In this document: piece by piece, positions 41,387 through 52,989 of the stretch
How positions within the stretch are numbered: position 1 is the stretch's first letter
Layout of the letters: each line of letters begins with the position of its first letter
From: Rhizomys pruinosus
Lineage: Eukaryota; Chordata; Mammalia; Rodentia; Spalacidae
Reading direction: 5' to 3'
Assembly: GCA_009823505.1 (NCBI GenBank)
Contig: VZQC01007977.1
Span: forward strand, 877,640-941,639
DNA length: 64,000 bases
Notes under the pieces: model-generated
Databases searched by the model: none
What the model was told of the DNA's origin: nothing
The model's input: only the letters and a program-made list of their open reading frames with translations
Translations under genes and position numbers: made by a program

Positions 41387-44300
41387 TCATCTTTTGTTTT
41401 TCTGGGACTGTGTTACTTCACTTAGCATAAAATATTCTAGTTCTATCCATTTACCTGCAAATTTCATGACGTCATCTTTCTTTACCACTGCATAGTACTC
41501 CATTGTGTAGATGTACCACATTTTCTGTATCCACTCATCAGTTGTGGGGCATCTGGGTTGCTTCCAGCTCTTCACTATTGTGAAGAGAGCTGCAATAAAC
41601 ATGGCTGTACATGTATCTCTGCTGTAGGAAGAGTCTGATGGGTATATACCCAGAAGTGGTATGGCTGGGTCAAGTGGTAGGCTCATTTTGAGTCTTTTAA
41701 GAGTTCTCCATACTGCTTTTCATAGTGGTTGTACAAGTTTACATTCCCACCAGCAGTGGATGAGTGTTCCCCTTTCCCCACACCCTCTCCAGCATTTGGT
41801 ATCATTTGTTTTCTTGATCCTAGCCAGCCTTATTGGGGTGAGATGATATCTTAAAGTGGTTTTAATTTGCATTTCCTTAATTATTAGCAATGTTGAGCAC
41901 TTTTTAAGATGTTTCTCAGCCATCTCCATTTCCTTGCTTGTGAATTCTGTGTTCAGCTTTTTACTCCATCTTTTGAGTGAGTCATTTGTTTTCATACTCC
42001 TTTGTTTTTTGAGTAGTTTATATATTCTGGAAGTTAATGCTCTGTCGGATGAATCAGCACTGAAGGTTTCCTCCCACTCTGTGGGTTTCCTGTTTACTTC
42101 TCTGATTGTTTCTTTTGCTGTACAAAAACTTTTGAGTTTAATAAGGTCCCACTTGTCAGTTGTTGACCCTATTTCCTGTGCAGCTGCTGTCTGATTTAGA
42201 AAGTCTCTTCCTACACCTATGTCTTGTAAGTTGCTGTCAACTTTTTCATCTAACACCTTCAGGGTTTTGGGTTTCAAATTGAGGTCTTTGACCCATTTGG
42301 AGTTGATTTTTTTGTGTGCAGGGTGAGAGGTAGGGTTTAATTTTATTCATCTATGAGTGGTGATCCAGTTTTGCCAGCACCATTTGCTGAAGATGTCTTT
42401 CCTCTATTGAGTCTTTTTGACCCCCTTGTCAAATATAAGGTGGCTGAAATTATTTGTGCTCAAGTTTGGATCTTCAGTTTTGTTCCATTGGTCTACAGAT
42501 CTGTTTTTGTGCCGGTACCAGGCTGTTTCTTTTTATGACTATAGCCCTGTAGTATAGTTTGATGTCTGGTATAGAAATTCCCCGTGTATTGCTGGTTTCA
42601 CTCAGGGTTGCTTTGGCTATTCGGGTTTTTTTATTGTTCCATATGAATTTAAGAATTTTTTCCCAAGCCTGTGAAGAATATCCTGGGGATTTTAATTGGA
42701 ATTGCATTGAATTGATATGTTAATTTGGGTAGAATGGACATTTTTTATTATATTAATTTTTCCAATCCATGAGCATGGGAGGTCTTTCCATCTTCTGATG
42801 TCTTTTTCAATCTCCTTCAGGAGTTTATAATTTTTTAAATTTATTTTTGTATGTGTATGAATGTACTGTCTGCATGTAGGTTTGTGCAGCCATGTCGTGC
42901 AGTGCCATGGAGATCAGAAGAGGGTGTCAGATTCCCCTGGAACTGGAGTTCTCCTAGAATTGGAGTTTCAGACGGTTCTCAGCTGCCATTTGGGTGCTGG
43001 GGATCAAACCTGGGTCCTCTGCAAGAGCAGTCAGTGCTCTTAACCACTAGGCTATCTCTCCAGCCCAGGAGTTTATAATTTTTGTTGTAGAGATCTTTCG
43101 TGTCTTTGGTTAGGTTTATTCATAGGTATTTTATTGTTTTTGAGGCTATTGTGATTGGGAAGGTCTCCTTGTATTCCTTCTTCAGTTGCTTCTTGTTGGT
43201 GTAAAGAAAGGCTACTGATTTTTCTAGGTTAATTTTGTAACCTGCCACTTTACTGAAACTCCTAATCATTTCTAGGAGTTTTCTGTAGAGTTTTTAGCAT
43301 CCCTTCAGTAAACTATCATATCATCTGCAAAGAGGGATAGTTTATTTCCTCTTTTCCAATTAGTATTCCTTTGATTTCCTTTTCTTGCCTTATTGCCCTA
43401 ACCAGTGTTTCAAGCACTATATTGAAGAGGAGTGGTGACAAGGGGCAGCCTTGCTGGGTTCCTACCTTTATGGGGAATCCTTCTAACTTTTCTCCATTTA
43501 GGATGATGCTGGCTGTGGGTTTCTTATATATGGGTTTGATTATGTTGAGCAATGATCCTTACAGTCTAATTCCCTCTAGTACTTTAATCATGAAGGGATG
43601 GTGTATTTTGTCAAAGACTTTTTCTGCATCAATTGAGAAGATTGTATGGTTTTTGTCCTTCAGTCCATTTATGTGTTTTATAATATTTACTGATTTTCGT
43701 ATGTTGAACCATCCTTGCATTTCTGGTATGAATCTAACTTGATCATGGTGGATGATCTTTTTGATGTGGGTCTGTGTACAGTTTGCAAGTATTTTGTTGA
43801 GGATTTTTGCACTGAATTCATTAATGAGATGGGTCTGTAGTTCTCTTTTTTGGTTGCATCCTTGCCTGGCTTTGGTATTATAGTGATTCCTTCATAGAAG
43901 GAATTTGGGAGATTTCCCTCTGCTTGTGTCTTTCTGAACAGTTTGAGTAATAATGGTTGTAAGTCCTCTTTAAATATTTTATGGAATTCTGCTGTGAAAC
44001 CATCTGGGCCTGGGCTTTTTTTAGTTGGGAGGTCTCTTATTATATTTTCAATTATATTATGGGTCTGTTTAAGCTGTCAGTCTCTTCTTTGTTTAGCTTT
44101 GGTGATTCCCTGGATTGCAGATATTCATCCATTTCTCTTAGGTTTTCAAATTTGGTAGAGTATAGGTTTTTGAAGTACTCCTGTATAATTGTCTGGATCT
44201 TCTCATTGTCTGTTGTGATATTTCCCCTTTCATCACGAATTCTATTGATTTGGAGTTGCTCTTTCTTTTGTTTAACTGGGCTAAAGGTCTGTCTATCTTG

Positions 44301-45412
44301 TTTATTCTCTCAAAGAACCAACTTTTGGATTCATTGATTTTTTTTGTATTGTTTTCTTTGTTTCTATTTCATTGGTTTCTGCTATTTCTTCCTGTCTGTT
44401 GTGTTTAGGGTTCATTTGCTGTTGACTTTCAAGTGTTTTTACCTGCACTGTTAGCTCATTTATTTGTGCTCTTTCTATTTTTTTAATGTGGGCACCCAGG
44501 GCTATAAACTTCCCTCTTAGGATTGCTTTTAAAGTGTCCCATAGGTTTTTTTGTGTTGTACTGTCATTGTTTAGTTCCAGGAATGCCTTTATCTCTTTCT
44601 TTATTTCCTCCTTGACCCATTCATTATTCAGGAGTGTGTTGTTTAATCTCCATGTGTTCCTGTAGGTAGCAGGGCTTGTTGTAGTGTTGATATTGAGCTT
44701 TATTGCACTGTGGTCTGATAGAATGCATGAAATTATTTTAAATTTTTTTGTATTTGTCAAGTTTTTTTCTGTGTCCAAGTATGTGGTCAATTTTAGAGAA
44801 TGTTCCATGGGTTGCTGAGTAGAAAGTATATTCTCTGGTGTTTGGGTGGAATATTCGGAAGATGACTGTGAGGTCCATTTGCTGTATTGTATTGTTCGGT
44901 TCAGGTGTCTCTCTGTTTATTCTTTGCCTGGTTTATCTGTCCAAAGGACTGAATGGGGTATTGAAGTCCCCTACTATGAGTGTGCTGGGGTTAATCTGTG
45001 CCTTAAGGGCCTGTAGAGTTGTATTTATAAAGATTGGTGCACCAGAGTTTGGTGCATATATATTCATGGTTGTGAAGTCTTCATGGTTAATTTTCCCTTT
45101 GATAAGGATGTAATGGCCCTCTTTGTCTCTTCTAATTGCTTCTACTTTGGAGTCTATTTTGTCTGATATTAAAATAGCAACTCCCGCTTTCTTTTTGGTA
45201 CCATTTGCTTGGAATATTTTTTTCCATCCTTTCACTTTAAGTTGGTGCCTGTCCTTAATGTTGAGATGGGTTTCTTCAAGACAGCATATAGACGGATTCT
45301 GTTTCCTAATCCATCCTCCCAGTCTATGCCTTTTGATTGGGGAGTTTAGTCCATTAATATTTAAGGTGATAATTGAGAGATATGTGTTGCTTCCTTTCAC
45401 CTTATTATCCAT
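41387..45412 (-). pseudogene. L1 ORF2 (endonuclease/reverse transcriptase), inactivated
   Basis: ORF2 encodes the endonuclease and reverse transcriptase that drive target-primed reverse transcription. The frame starts with ATG at 45,410-45,412. The N-terminal endonuclease part is readable to about 44,933, with ITLNINGLNSPIKRH, the catalytic Glu in EETHL and the Asp in VGDFN. Reverse transcriptase residues appear around 43,316-43,552 ([10 protein letters not shown]); directly after, the frame is broken and the FADD active-site codons lie in the neighbouring frame. The C-terminal part (41,387-41,686) carries MWYIYTMEYY. Several frameshifts, stops and a B2 insertion break it into pieces at 44,302-44,808, 42,474-42,707 and 41,720-42,277, so no functional protein can result. 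Confidence 0.95.
42836..43065 (-). mobile_element. B2 SINE inside L1 ORF2, with target duplication
   Basis: Reverse B2; caggagtttataattttt flanks it at 42818-42835 and 43066-43083. Third copy with the doubled ctggaactggagttctc / ctagaattggagttt module. Confidence 0.97.
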
Positions 45413-45468
45413 TTGTGGTTTTAGTCTAGGTTTCTACTTCTGCATTTTTGCTTTTATTAATTTCTGTT

Positions 45469-46560
45469 TCAAGGTGTCTCGGGGTAGTTGCTCTCCTCCT
45501 CTGTCCTTTGAATTGTTTCAAGTATTCTCTGAAGGGTTGGTTTTCCAGACATGTATTCTTTCATCTTGTTTCCATCATGGAAGATTTTTATCTTTCCTTC
45601 AACTAGAATTGACATTTTTGCTGGGTATTGTAACCTGGATTGGCATTGATAGTCATTTAACACTGGGAATGCTTTGGTCCACTGTTTTCTTGCTTTCATA
45701 GTTTGCACTGAAATTACAGCTGACTAGCTGTAATTCTGATAGGTTTCCCCTTGTATGTAATTTGTTGTTTTTCTTTTGTGGCTTTCAGGATTTTGTCTTT
45801 GTTTTGGGCATCTAATTTTTTTAAATTTATTTATTTATACATATAGTTTTTATCAAATCTAGACCCGGTCCCCCCATCCCCCACCCCTCCAGAGCTCATG
45901 CATTCTGCCAAACATGCTATTCATCTCTTTCTCAGTCTTTCTCAATATTCTCCATGGGGAAGTTGACTGTTCTGAGCAGAAGTTCACTGTTTCAGTCAGT
46001 TCTTTGATGCAGTCCTTTCTGTTGTTGTTGTTGTTGTTATTGTTTCCAATATGCATCACTCCCAACTGCTTTGGACAAAAGCTCAAGGGGCCATGCACAG
46101 GAAATACAACTGGATAATTGGCACTAGCATCCACAGATGAGGGATACCATTCTTCATTTGTTTTTCTGGGACTGTGTTACTTCACTCAGCATGATGTCCT
46201 CTGGCTCCAGCCATTTTCCTGCAAAGCTCATGATGTCGTCTTTCTTTACTGCTGCATAGAACTCCATTGTGTAGATGTACCACATTTTCTCTATCCACTC
46301 ATCAGTTGAGGGGCATTTGGGTTGGTTCCAGCTCTTTGCTATTGTGAAGAGAGCTGAAATAAACATAGCTGTGCATGTATCTCTGCGGTGGGGTGAGTCT
46401 TGGGGGAACATGCCTAGGAGTGGTATGGCTGGGTCGGGTGGCAAGTTCATTCCAAGTCTTCCAAGGGTTCTCCACACTGCTTTCCATAGTGGCTAGGGCA
46501 TCTAATGTTTTAACTATGATATGGCAAGGGGAGTTTCTTCTCTGGTCCAGTCTATTTGGT
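45469..46560 (-). pseudogene. L1 ORF1 C-terminal part, interrupted
   Basis: ORF1 encodes the RNA-binding chaperone of L1 particles. The C-terminal domain is readable at 45,469-45,708 (for example LQYPAKMSILVEGKIKIF), and its upstream part continues across the inserted L1: 45,709-45,816, then 46,507-46,560. The match stops near 46,560, so the copy is truncated within ORF1. The spacer to ORF2 is about 55 bases, as is usual for L1. Confidence 0.88.
45817..46495 (-). mobile_element. 5'-truncated L1 inserted in the larger L1
   Basis: T-rich 3' end (45,817 on), a 3' UTR (agagctcatgcattctgcca) unlike that of the host L1, then the ORF2 C-terminus (46,154-46,477, with MWYIYTMEFY). gggcatctaat flanks it at 45806-45816 and 46496-46506, and the host ORF1 resumes directly after. 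A (TTG)n run lies at 46,020-46,037. Confidence 0.95.
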
Positions 46561-48169
46561 GCTGCTGAGGGTCAGGGACCCGTCTGAGAACCATTCTAAA
46601 GACAGTGTCCACAGCCCCCTGCTTCATGCATTCTCTCATTCACTGCCTGGCCCGTCCACTTGGCAGCTGTCCCACGGAAGCTTTGCTTATTATTTTACTT
46701 GAGCCCTTGATGACAGTGGCCACCTCACCACATCCCTTCTTTTCCCCTTTGGCTTCCATGACAACCCTTCCTTGTTGGGTGGGGCCTTTTCCGTCTGTCT
46801 TCTGCGCCTCTCACTATTCTTGCCAGGGTGCCTCTCTAGTCAGCACAGCAAAAGCACACAAGCGACGACTCTAGCGTGGCCTTCTCTTCCACTCCATGCC
46901 TCTGCATCTACAGACTCATCCTGCTGAGTGTGGCTCCAAATGGATGTATTAAGTTCATTCCTCAGTCTGCCCTCTGTGAGTGGCACCCATTTTCCCCTGA
47001 GCCAGTCACCTGTTCCATTCTGCTTTTTCTTCCCTCATCCTTCACTCTCATGTCCAATTCATTGCCATCACAACTCTAATGATTGCTCTCCTTTCCTTTT
47101 CCAGTGTTGGTGACTGTGCTCACTGCTGTTTCATGATGTTACTGAGGTACTTCAGCAATTCACAGGCATTGATTGCTTGGTGTCTTTGACATCATGCAAC
47201 ATTTTGCCATTCCATAAATTCTGATTTTTCCCATTTCTGGCTCCACTGTTTTCTTCATGAAGACTTTTCTTAGTGCTGACAGTGTGCCTCCTCACACATC
47301 TGAAGCATGTATAGCTTTATTTGTAGAAAACTGACTGCTTTTCCAATATCAGTGTTACCTTGCGGTTGGTATCTATGGATTGACTCTGAGACCCTGAATC
47401 TTATTTAAAGGCTTCCTCTGACACTGAGCGGAAGGGTGAAGGGACAAAGCACAGGGTACCACTAAGAGGTGGCAAAAGCCCAGGTTCCCCACTTGGTTTC
47501 CATGGTTACCACTAGACAAGAGATTCCTGTCGGCTACTTGGTGGGCATGGAGTTCTAGCTCTTGGTTCCTGGGTGACATCATCCTGACTGAGATGTCTCA
47601 TTATTGCTCCCCACGTGGCATCCACTGACACTTTGTAGAAATGTGCTTACCACTATGGATGTAGGTGGGGATAGATAGGCGACCCCAGCACTGGGTAGAA
47701 ATGGAAATCCAGGACACCATATGTGGAAGCTTACACTGGTCACCCCAGAGCTGAGGAGACTTAATTTTTCCATTGAGGGAAGTCTTGAGTTTGTCCTTCT
47801 TACAAATTCTTTAACTAGTCTAGGTGTAGTTTGGATGTGAATTGAATGTTTCTGCTCATCGTGTGAGACTTTTTCTGAGGATATGTTGCATAAACTTTAA
47901 TTTACCTCAGACAAGAAACTAAAATAACAATTATACCAAAGAAGAACTTTGTGAACCAATGTGTTTATTGGGGTTGCTTACAAGAGTGTGGGTGAGGGGT
48001 TCTTAATAAGAGCATGGACAATTCAAAGGCAGCTGCACTGCCCACCTCAGCCTGCGTGATGATGGAAGCAGTGATTCTGGAGCCTTCTGTTTGTCTTATG
48101 TATAATATCCAGAGTTCTCAGCTGAATTTCAACAGCATTCTTTAGAGGAGAAGTAATTGGACTTTGATT
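46561..48169. other. No gene seen
   Basis: About 1.6 kb of unique-looking DNA. Open frames of up to 89 codons have no recognisable content. Confidence 0.5.
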
Positions 48170-48485
48170 AGATAGCTTTCTTTTGCTCTGACCAGAATCC
48201 CTGACAGAAACAACTTCAAGGAAGAAGGACTTATTTCAACTCACAGTTTCAGAGGATGCAATTCATTACAGCAGGGAGGGGTCTGATGGAGCAGAGCAGT
48301 CAGGTCATAGGAGACAGAAAAGGGGGGTGATGCGGTGATGCCATGCTTCTGGACTTCTTTTCCCCTCTGTTATTCTATTCAGTCTCCATATTCAGGGTTG
48401 GTCTTTCCTGTCAGTTAATCCTCTCTTGAAATACCTTCATAGATACACCTAGAGGCATGTTTCAATCTGTCAGGTGATTCTAAAT
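48170..48485 (-). mobile_element. MaLR-type LTR remnant
   Basis: cttttgctctgaccagaatc, ggaagaaggacttatttcaa, cagtttcagaggatgcaatt, cacctagaggcatgtttcaa. Diverged. Confidence 0.6.
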
Positions 48486-49577
48486 ATAATGATGTTAATG
48501 ATGAGAATTAACATCATCACAGGTGTTTTAGGATTGTTCTCTAAATGTGGAATGGTATGAATGGCCTTGTGTTGTTAAAGAATAATACCACTTCTCTCTA
48601 GGCTTCAGATCTTTCTAAGCATCTATTTCTGTGTGCCCAGTGGCTAAAGGTCAAAGATTGTCCCAGATTCCTTCTTCTGTTTTAACTATTTTAACTGGCG
48701 ATATCACAATCAGTATAGTTACCTGCAGTCACACCATGGAAGGCAGTATAGAGCGCTTCTCACACATGCATCACTGTAATTTACTGAGCTAAGCTTCTAT
48801 GGTTGGATATTTGGAATCCTTCCTTCTTTTTTTTTTTTTTTTTTTTTTTTTCTCGTTTGCTGTTATAGCTAATCCTGGTAGAAGATGTGAGAAAATATAT
48901 CAATGACTGATTAAAGCTGTGATTACTTTTGTGCCTTTGTGTCTGGAGATGACAAAATCAACTTAATTTTCCATTGATGTTTGAAATGGCTTGTGGAAAA
49001 CCTTGAGATTTCTTGTGATCTTTGCTTCATGCACAGCACATTAGGGTTTTGCAATTAATTAAATGTTTCCCTCCTGTTGAGCTGTAGGAAGGGAAAGACA
49101 TCAAAAGATGCACCTAAGGGATGAACTGGTACATAAGTAGTGGGGAGGGAGCGTTCTGCAGTTCTGTTTCTGAACAGGGGCTGTTCTGCTCCTGGGCGGA
49201 GGTACTTGAGACTTTGAAGAACACTTTGCCCTTGTTTCTTCTGTATCTTTGTCTCTACTCCAAAGAACTGGGTTTGTAAACACAGGTAAAGTGAGGGGCA
49301 CGAGTTCTTTCTAGCTAAAAGAAAACTCTTTTGATGAGCTGAGACTGTTTTCAGAGTTGGACTGACACTGGTTTTAGCCCCTTAGGTATTTGGTGCTGGC
49401 AGGGCAAACACCCTCAGCCAGGGGCTTATAGAACAGTTGTATTCAGCAGTTCTGGGAGATGCAAAGCCCAAGAGTACAGTGTTGCCCGATTTACTTCCTG
49501 GTAAAGTAGTTTCCTGGTTTGTGGATAGTTTCTATTCCTCTTCAACTTCTTCCTTCTCCTCTTCCTTTTTTGTTTGC
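48486..49577. other. No gene seen
   Basis: Unique-looking DNA with one T run (48,828-48,850). Confidence 0.55.
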
Positions 49578-49650
49578 AGAACAGAGATCAAATCCAGAGC
49601 CTTATGAATGATAAATGAGGTCTCTACTGCTGAGCCACATGTCCAGCCTT
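49578..49650 (-). mobile_element. ID-like SINE fragment
   Basis: acagagatcaaatccagagc, then tctactgctgagccacatgt and ccagcc: reverse ID-type head. Confidence 0.5.
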
Positions 49651-50267
49651 CAGATACTGTCTTGTCATGGCCTTACACGGTAGAGAAGGAGACTTTCATG
49701 ACTCATTTCATAAGGACTCTAATCCCTTTCATGAGGGCCCCACCCTCCGGGTTTGACTGCTTCCCTAAAATCTCACTTTCGGGTGTCACTGCACTGGGGA
49801 TTAGGGTTTTAGCTTGTGGATTTTAGAAGGACACAAACGTTTAGTCCACTTTAGCCTCTTCAAAAAGAAAAGGTCTAGGAGTCTTCAGAAAGGAAATCAT
49901 CTCAAGTGGAAATACGTTCTCTACACACGGTAACAGCACCAGGACTACTCCAACTGACCTCAGCTGAATGCCTCCACAGTGTAGTATATTTACAGATAGA
50001 ATTCATAAGGCCAGACTTCAAAAGTTCTGCCTCAGCCATGAGGGCTTTTGAAGTAGAGTGAAGGTGTTCTCAGTGGTTCCTGTGTTTTAGGGAATAATCC
50101 CAAATCTAACCTTTTAAGATTTGTTGGTCTTGTTCCTTGTTAGGGTAGAGTGGGACACAGATAAAAATAATTAAAAAGAATTCTCAGCTTTGGAAGTGTC
50201 CATGATGTAGTTTGACTATTCATGAATTATTAAGATGTCATTCTGTTTTCTATTATGAATCTTAAAA
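49651..50267. other. No gene seen
   Basis: Unique-looking DNA. Confidence 0.55.
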
Positions 50268-50430
50268 TTAGTTTATTAATTGATTTATTATTTGTGTGTG
50301 TGTAGGCACACATGTGGTGGTCAGAAGACAACTTGAAGGAGTTGGGTCTCTCGTATCAAGTAGGTTTCTGGGATCAAACTCAGGTCTTGAGTGTTTTTAT
50401 CCATCAAAACACTCGCTGGCCTTCAATCTG
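50268..50430 (-). mobile_element. B3 SINE
   Basis: gtggtggtcagaagacaact, tgaaggagttgggtctctcg, ctgggatcaaactcaggtct: reverse B3. Confidence 0.8.
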
Positions 50431-50504
50431 TTTCCTTAAGGCAAGTAGGCTCAAGTTCATTTCATCCACTGATAAGATTTCAGCTTCAAAACCATTTAAT
50501 GGTC

Positions 50505-50592
50505 CATGAAGCCTATCATTTGGTCTTGGGAAGAATTTTGGGTCTCTCATTTTGCAAAACATGCTTGAAAATCAGCTCCATACCACAAATAA
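50505..50592 (+). repeat. Source arm of an inverted duplication
   Basis: About 88 bp of otherwise unique DNA (ggtctctcattttgcaaaac, then atgcttgaaaatc) that reappears inverted at 51005-51093. Confidence 0.92.
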
Positions 50593-50949
50593 CCCCTTTT
50601 AACTGTAGGCATTCTCATGAGTAGATTATATTTTTCTTTGATGTGAATTCTACCAGGAAGTTCTGGGTATTTCCTCTTCTTGGCCAGCTCTTTCACCCCC
50701 CATCCAATAAAGACCCAAGACAGGGTATACCTGACATTCAAAGAATAGGGAGCAGTTGTGACTGGGTGTGAGTTGTGAAAGTGGAAGAAATGTATGGGAT
50801 CAGACACAAAAAGCCTTGATATTGGTGGTTAAGGTAGTTAATACACACGTTCATGTCAAAATTAAAAATGTGGGGTGCACTCAGTATTTCCACATAGAAT
50901 GTCTCTATAATCTTTAGTAATTCTTTTTATTTACTTATTTACTTGTTTT

Positions 50950-51165
50950 TTTTTTTTTTTTTTTTTTTATGTGCACAAGTGTTTGCCTGCATGTAGGATG
51001 CTGGCTATTTGTGGTAAGGTGATTTTCAAACATGGCTTGCAAAATGAGAGACTCAGAATTCTGCCCAAGACAAAACTATAGGCTTGATTCATGTCATGCA
51101 AAGCCTTGAAGGCCAGAAGAGTGTTGGATCCCCTGGAACTGGAGTTAAAGATGGTTGTTAGCCAC
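50950..51165 (-). mobile_element. B2 SINE, left part, with a templated insert
   Basis: Reverse B2 starting from a T run, atgtgcacaagtgtttgcct, then gcatgtagg. Its middle is replaced by an inverted copy of 50505-50592 (51005-51093), and it resumes with tcatgcaaagccttgaaggc. The LTR cuts it at 51166. Confidence 0.9.
51005..51093 (-). repeat. Inverted copy of 50505-50592 inside a B2
   Basis: Reverse complement reads catgaatcaagcctatagtt, then gtctctcattttgcaagcca, matching 50505-50592 at roughly 80 percent by eye. B2 sequence lies on both sides, so this segment entered the B2. Confidence 0.92.
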
Positions 51166-51544
51166 TGTATTAGTCACTTTTCTGTTGCTCTCATAGAACC
51201 ACCATGGCCAAGGGAACTTATAAAAGAAAGAGTTTATTTGAGCTTACGATTGACTTGATGGTTCCAGGGAATTAGAGTTCATCATGGAAGGGGTGGGGTA
51301 GGGTGGGGAGGCATGGTGGCAGGAGCTGAGGCAGAAAGCCAAGGTTCACATCTTCCAGTGGGCACAGGAAGCAGAGAGACAGCACCTGGAGACTGGCAAG
51401 GCTTTTCTCTAAGCCCACCCCAGTGACATACTTCCTCCAGCATGGCCACATCCTCTAAGACCTCCCAAAGCAGTGCCACCAACTGGGGACAAAATGTCTG
51501 AATACTTGACGCCTATTGAGGACATTCTCACTCAAACCACCACA
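51166..51544 (-). mobile_element. MaLR-type solo LTR with 5-bp target duplication
   Basis: 379 bp, beginning tgtattagtcac and ending accaccaca, flanked by gccac (51161-51165 and 51545-51549) inside a B2. acttataaaagaaagagttt and cccaaagcagtgccaccaac fit the rodent MaLR pattern. Confidence 0.9.
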
Positions 51545-51632
51545 GCCACCATGTGGGTCTTGGGAACTGAACCTGGGTCTTCTGCAAGAGCAGCCAGTGC
51601 TCTTAACCATTGAGCTGCATCTCCATCCATCC
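51545..51632 (-). mobile_element. B2 SINE, right part
   Basis: ccaccatgtgggtcttggga, gcaagagcagccagtgctct: the B2 tRNA-like head continuing from 51165. Confidence 0.93.
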
Positions 51633-52154
51633 ATCTACCAATTTTTAATTATAGGTTCTTGGATATGTTTCTGGCTGTGACTATCTCAGTCCACTACTCT
51701 GACCTAGGCTGAGGTATTCGTTATTTAATTTTTATTGCCTTGTTTACAAACAGGAAACAATCACTGATCATTCTATTTGTGACATACTTCCCAATCTCTT
51801 CTGCAGGCTCTGAGTGTCAGTCTTTGGCATATGAATGATTCTAGGTCCATGCCTTGCAGCTGGCACTGAGGAGAGCAGAGACAAGTTTTTCCCATGGAGC
51901 CCTCAGCAGAGTGCAGATTCAGGGGCAAAAGAAATGTCACTGTTGTCTTAAGCTATAGAATTTTGGGTAGTCTATTAAATGTGATAAATATTGGTACATT
52001 TCCATGAAGTTACCCTATAGCTCAATGTCTTTGTTCTTCCGCCATAATGAAAAGCTTTTCTCCATGCTCCTTCAGCTCTGGATTTATTACACTGGCTCTT
52101 TCCAGTTTTTTGAGGTTTTGAAACTCTTGAGGGGAGGAGTCAAGGCTGATTTTT
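51633..52154. other. No gene seen
   Basis: Unique-looking DNA. Confidence 0.6.
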
Positions 52155-52181
52155 TTATTAAAGTTGTAGTTTTAGTTTTTA

Positions 52182-52224
<43 letters not shown>

Positions 52225-52330
52225 CTGTAGGTCCCCAAATAGTTGTTGAATTCCCCTGAAGTTATAGACATCGTGAACCACCTAATGTAGGTGCTAGGAA
52301 TTGAATTTAGGTCCCGTCTCTCTAGCCCCA
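52155..52330 (-). mobile_element. B2 SINE with (TG)n, diverged
   Basis: (TG)n (52,184-52,216), aattcccctgaagttataga, aatgtaggtgctaggaattg, ending ctctctagcccc. Confidence 0.8.
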
Positions 52331-52989
52331 AAGCTGATTATTGTATTACAGTCCTTGGCACAACACAAGTGCTGAGCTGGTAGAATCAGGGTGACTTTGT
52401 CTACTTTTGTCAGGACTTTTGTGCCATGAACAGATTCCCACTCTGCATTTACTTCTTGTGTGACATGGCATTTGATGTGTAAACAAGTCATGTGAAATTC
52501 AAGGATAGTGATGGCCATAGATTGTAATGAGCTATCAAACAGAATGTCATGAAAGACTGTCAGTCAGTAAACAGCATTCACTAGTCACTTCTAGTGTTCT
52601 CTCTATATAAAGCAGTTTTAGAATGTAATCACTGCTTTCAGGGGGACTAAACATTATGGAGCCTTGATTACTCTGATCAGACTATGCTTTGTGGAAAGAA
52701 GTCTTAAAAGTTTCATAAGCTTTCAATGACTTTCAATGATTTTTCTCTTCAACTAGATCAAACAACTTCCACAAAATGCTCTGATATACTTAGAAAGCAA
52801 TGTTCTCATTCCATGGGTCTGTTTTCCACACTCTGTCATTAGCAGTTTTGTGACATGGAAATAGTTGTTTATTTCTACAGTTTGTGGTTACATGTTCTCC
52901 TAAATGAAAGAACACTACAAGGCATGTCCAGAGAGTCAGCATCTTGTCCATGCTCAGCCATGGGCAGGGTGTGTTGTCTTGGGATAATC
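52331..52989. other. No gene seen
   Basis: Unique-looking DNA. Confidence 0.55.

Larger units (their letters stand above)
39552..46560 (-). mobile_element. Large 5'-truncated L1 with nested insertions
   Basis: Minus-strand order: ORF1 C-terminal part (46,560-45,469), ORF2 (45,412-41,387), 3' UTR (41,386-40,229), a 675-bp non-L1 tail (40,228-39,577) and poly(A) (T run 39,552-39,576). A B2 (42,836-43,065) and a younger L1 (45,817-46,495) interrupt it. The 5' UTR and ORF1 start are missing. Frameshifts and stops leave it inactive. Confidence 0.93.

Noticed and set aside
41856..45701. Plus-strand frames of 90-192 codons across the L1
   Set aside because: They are antisense to L1 ORF1/ORF2 and have no independent support.
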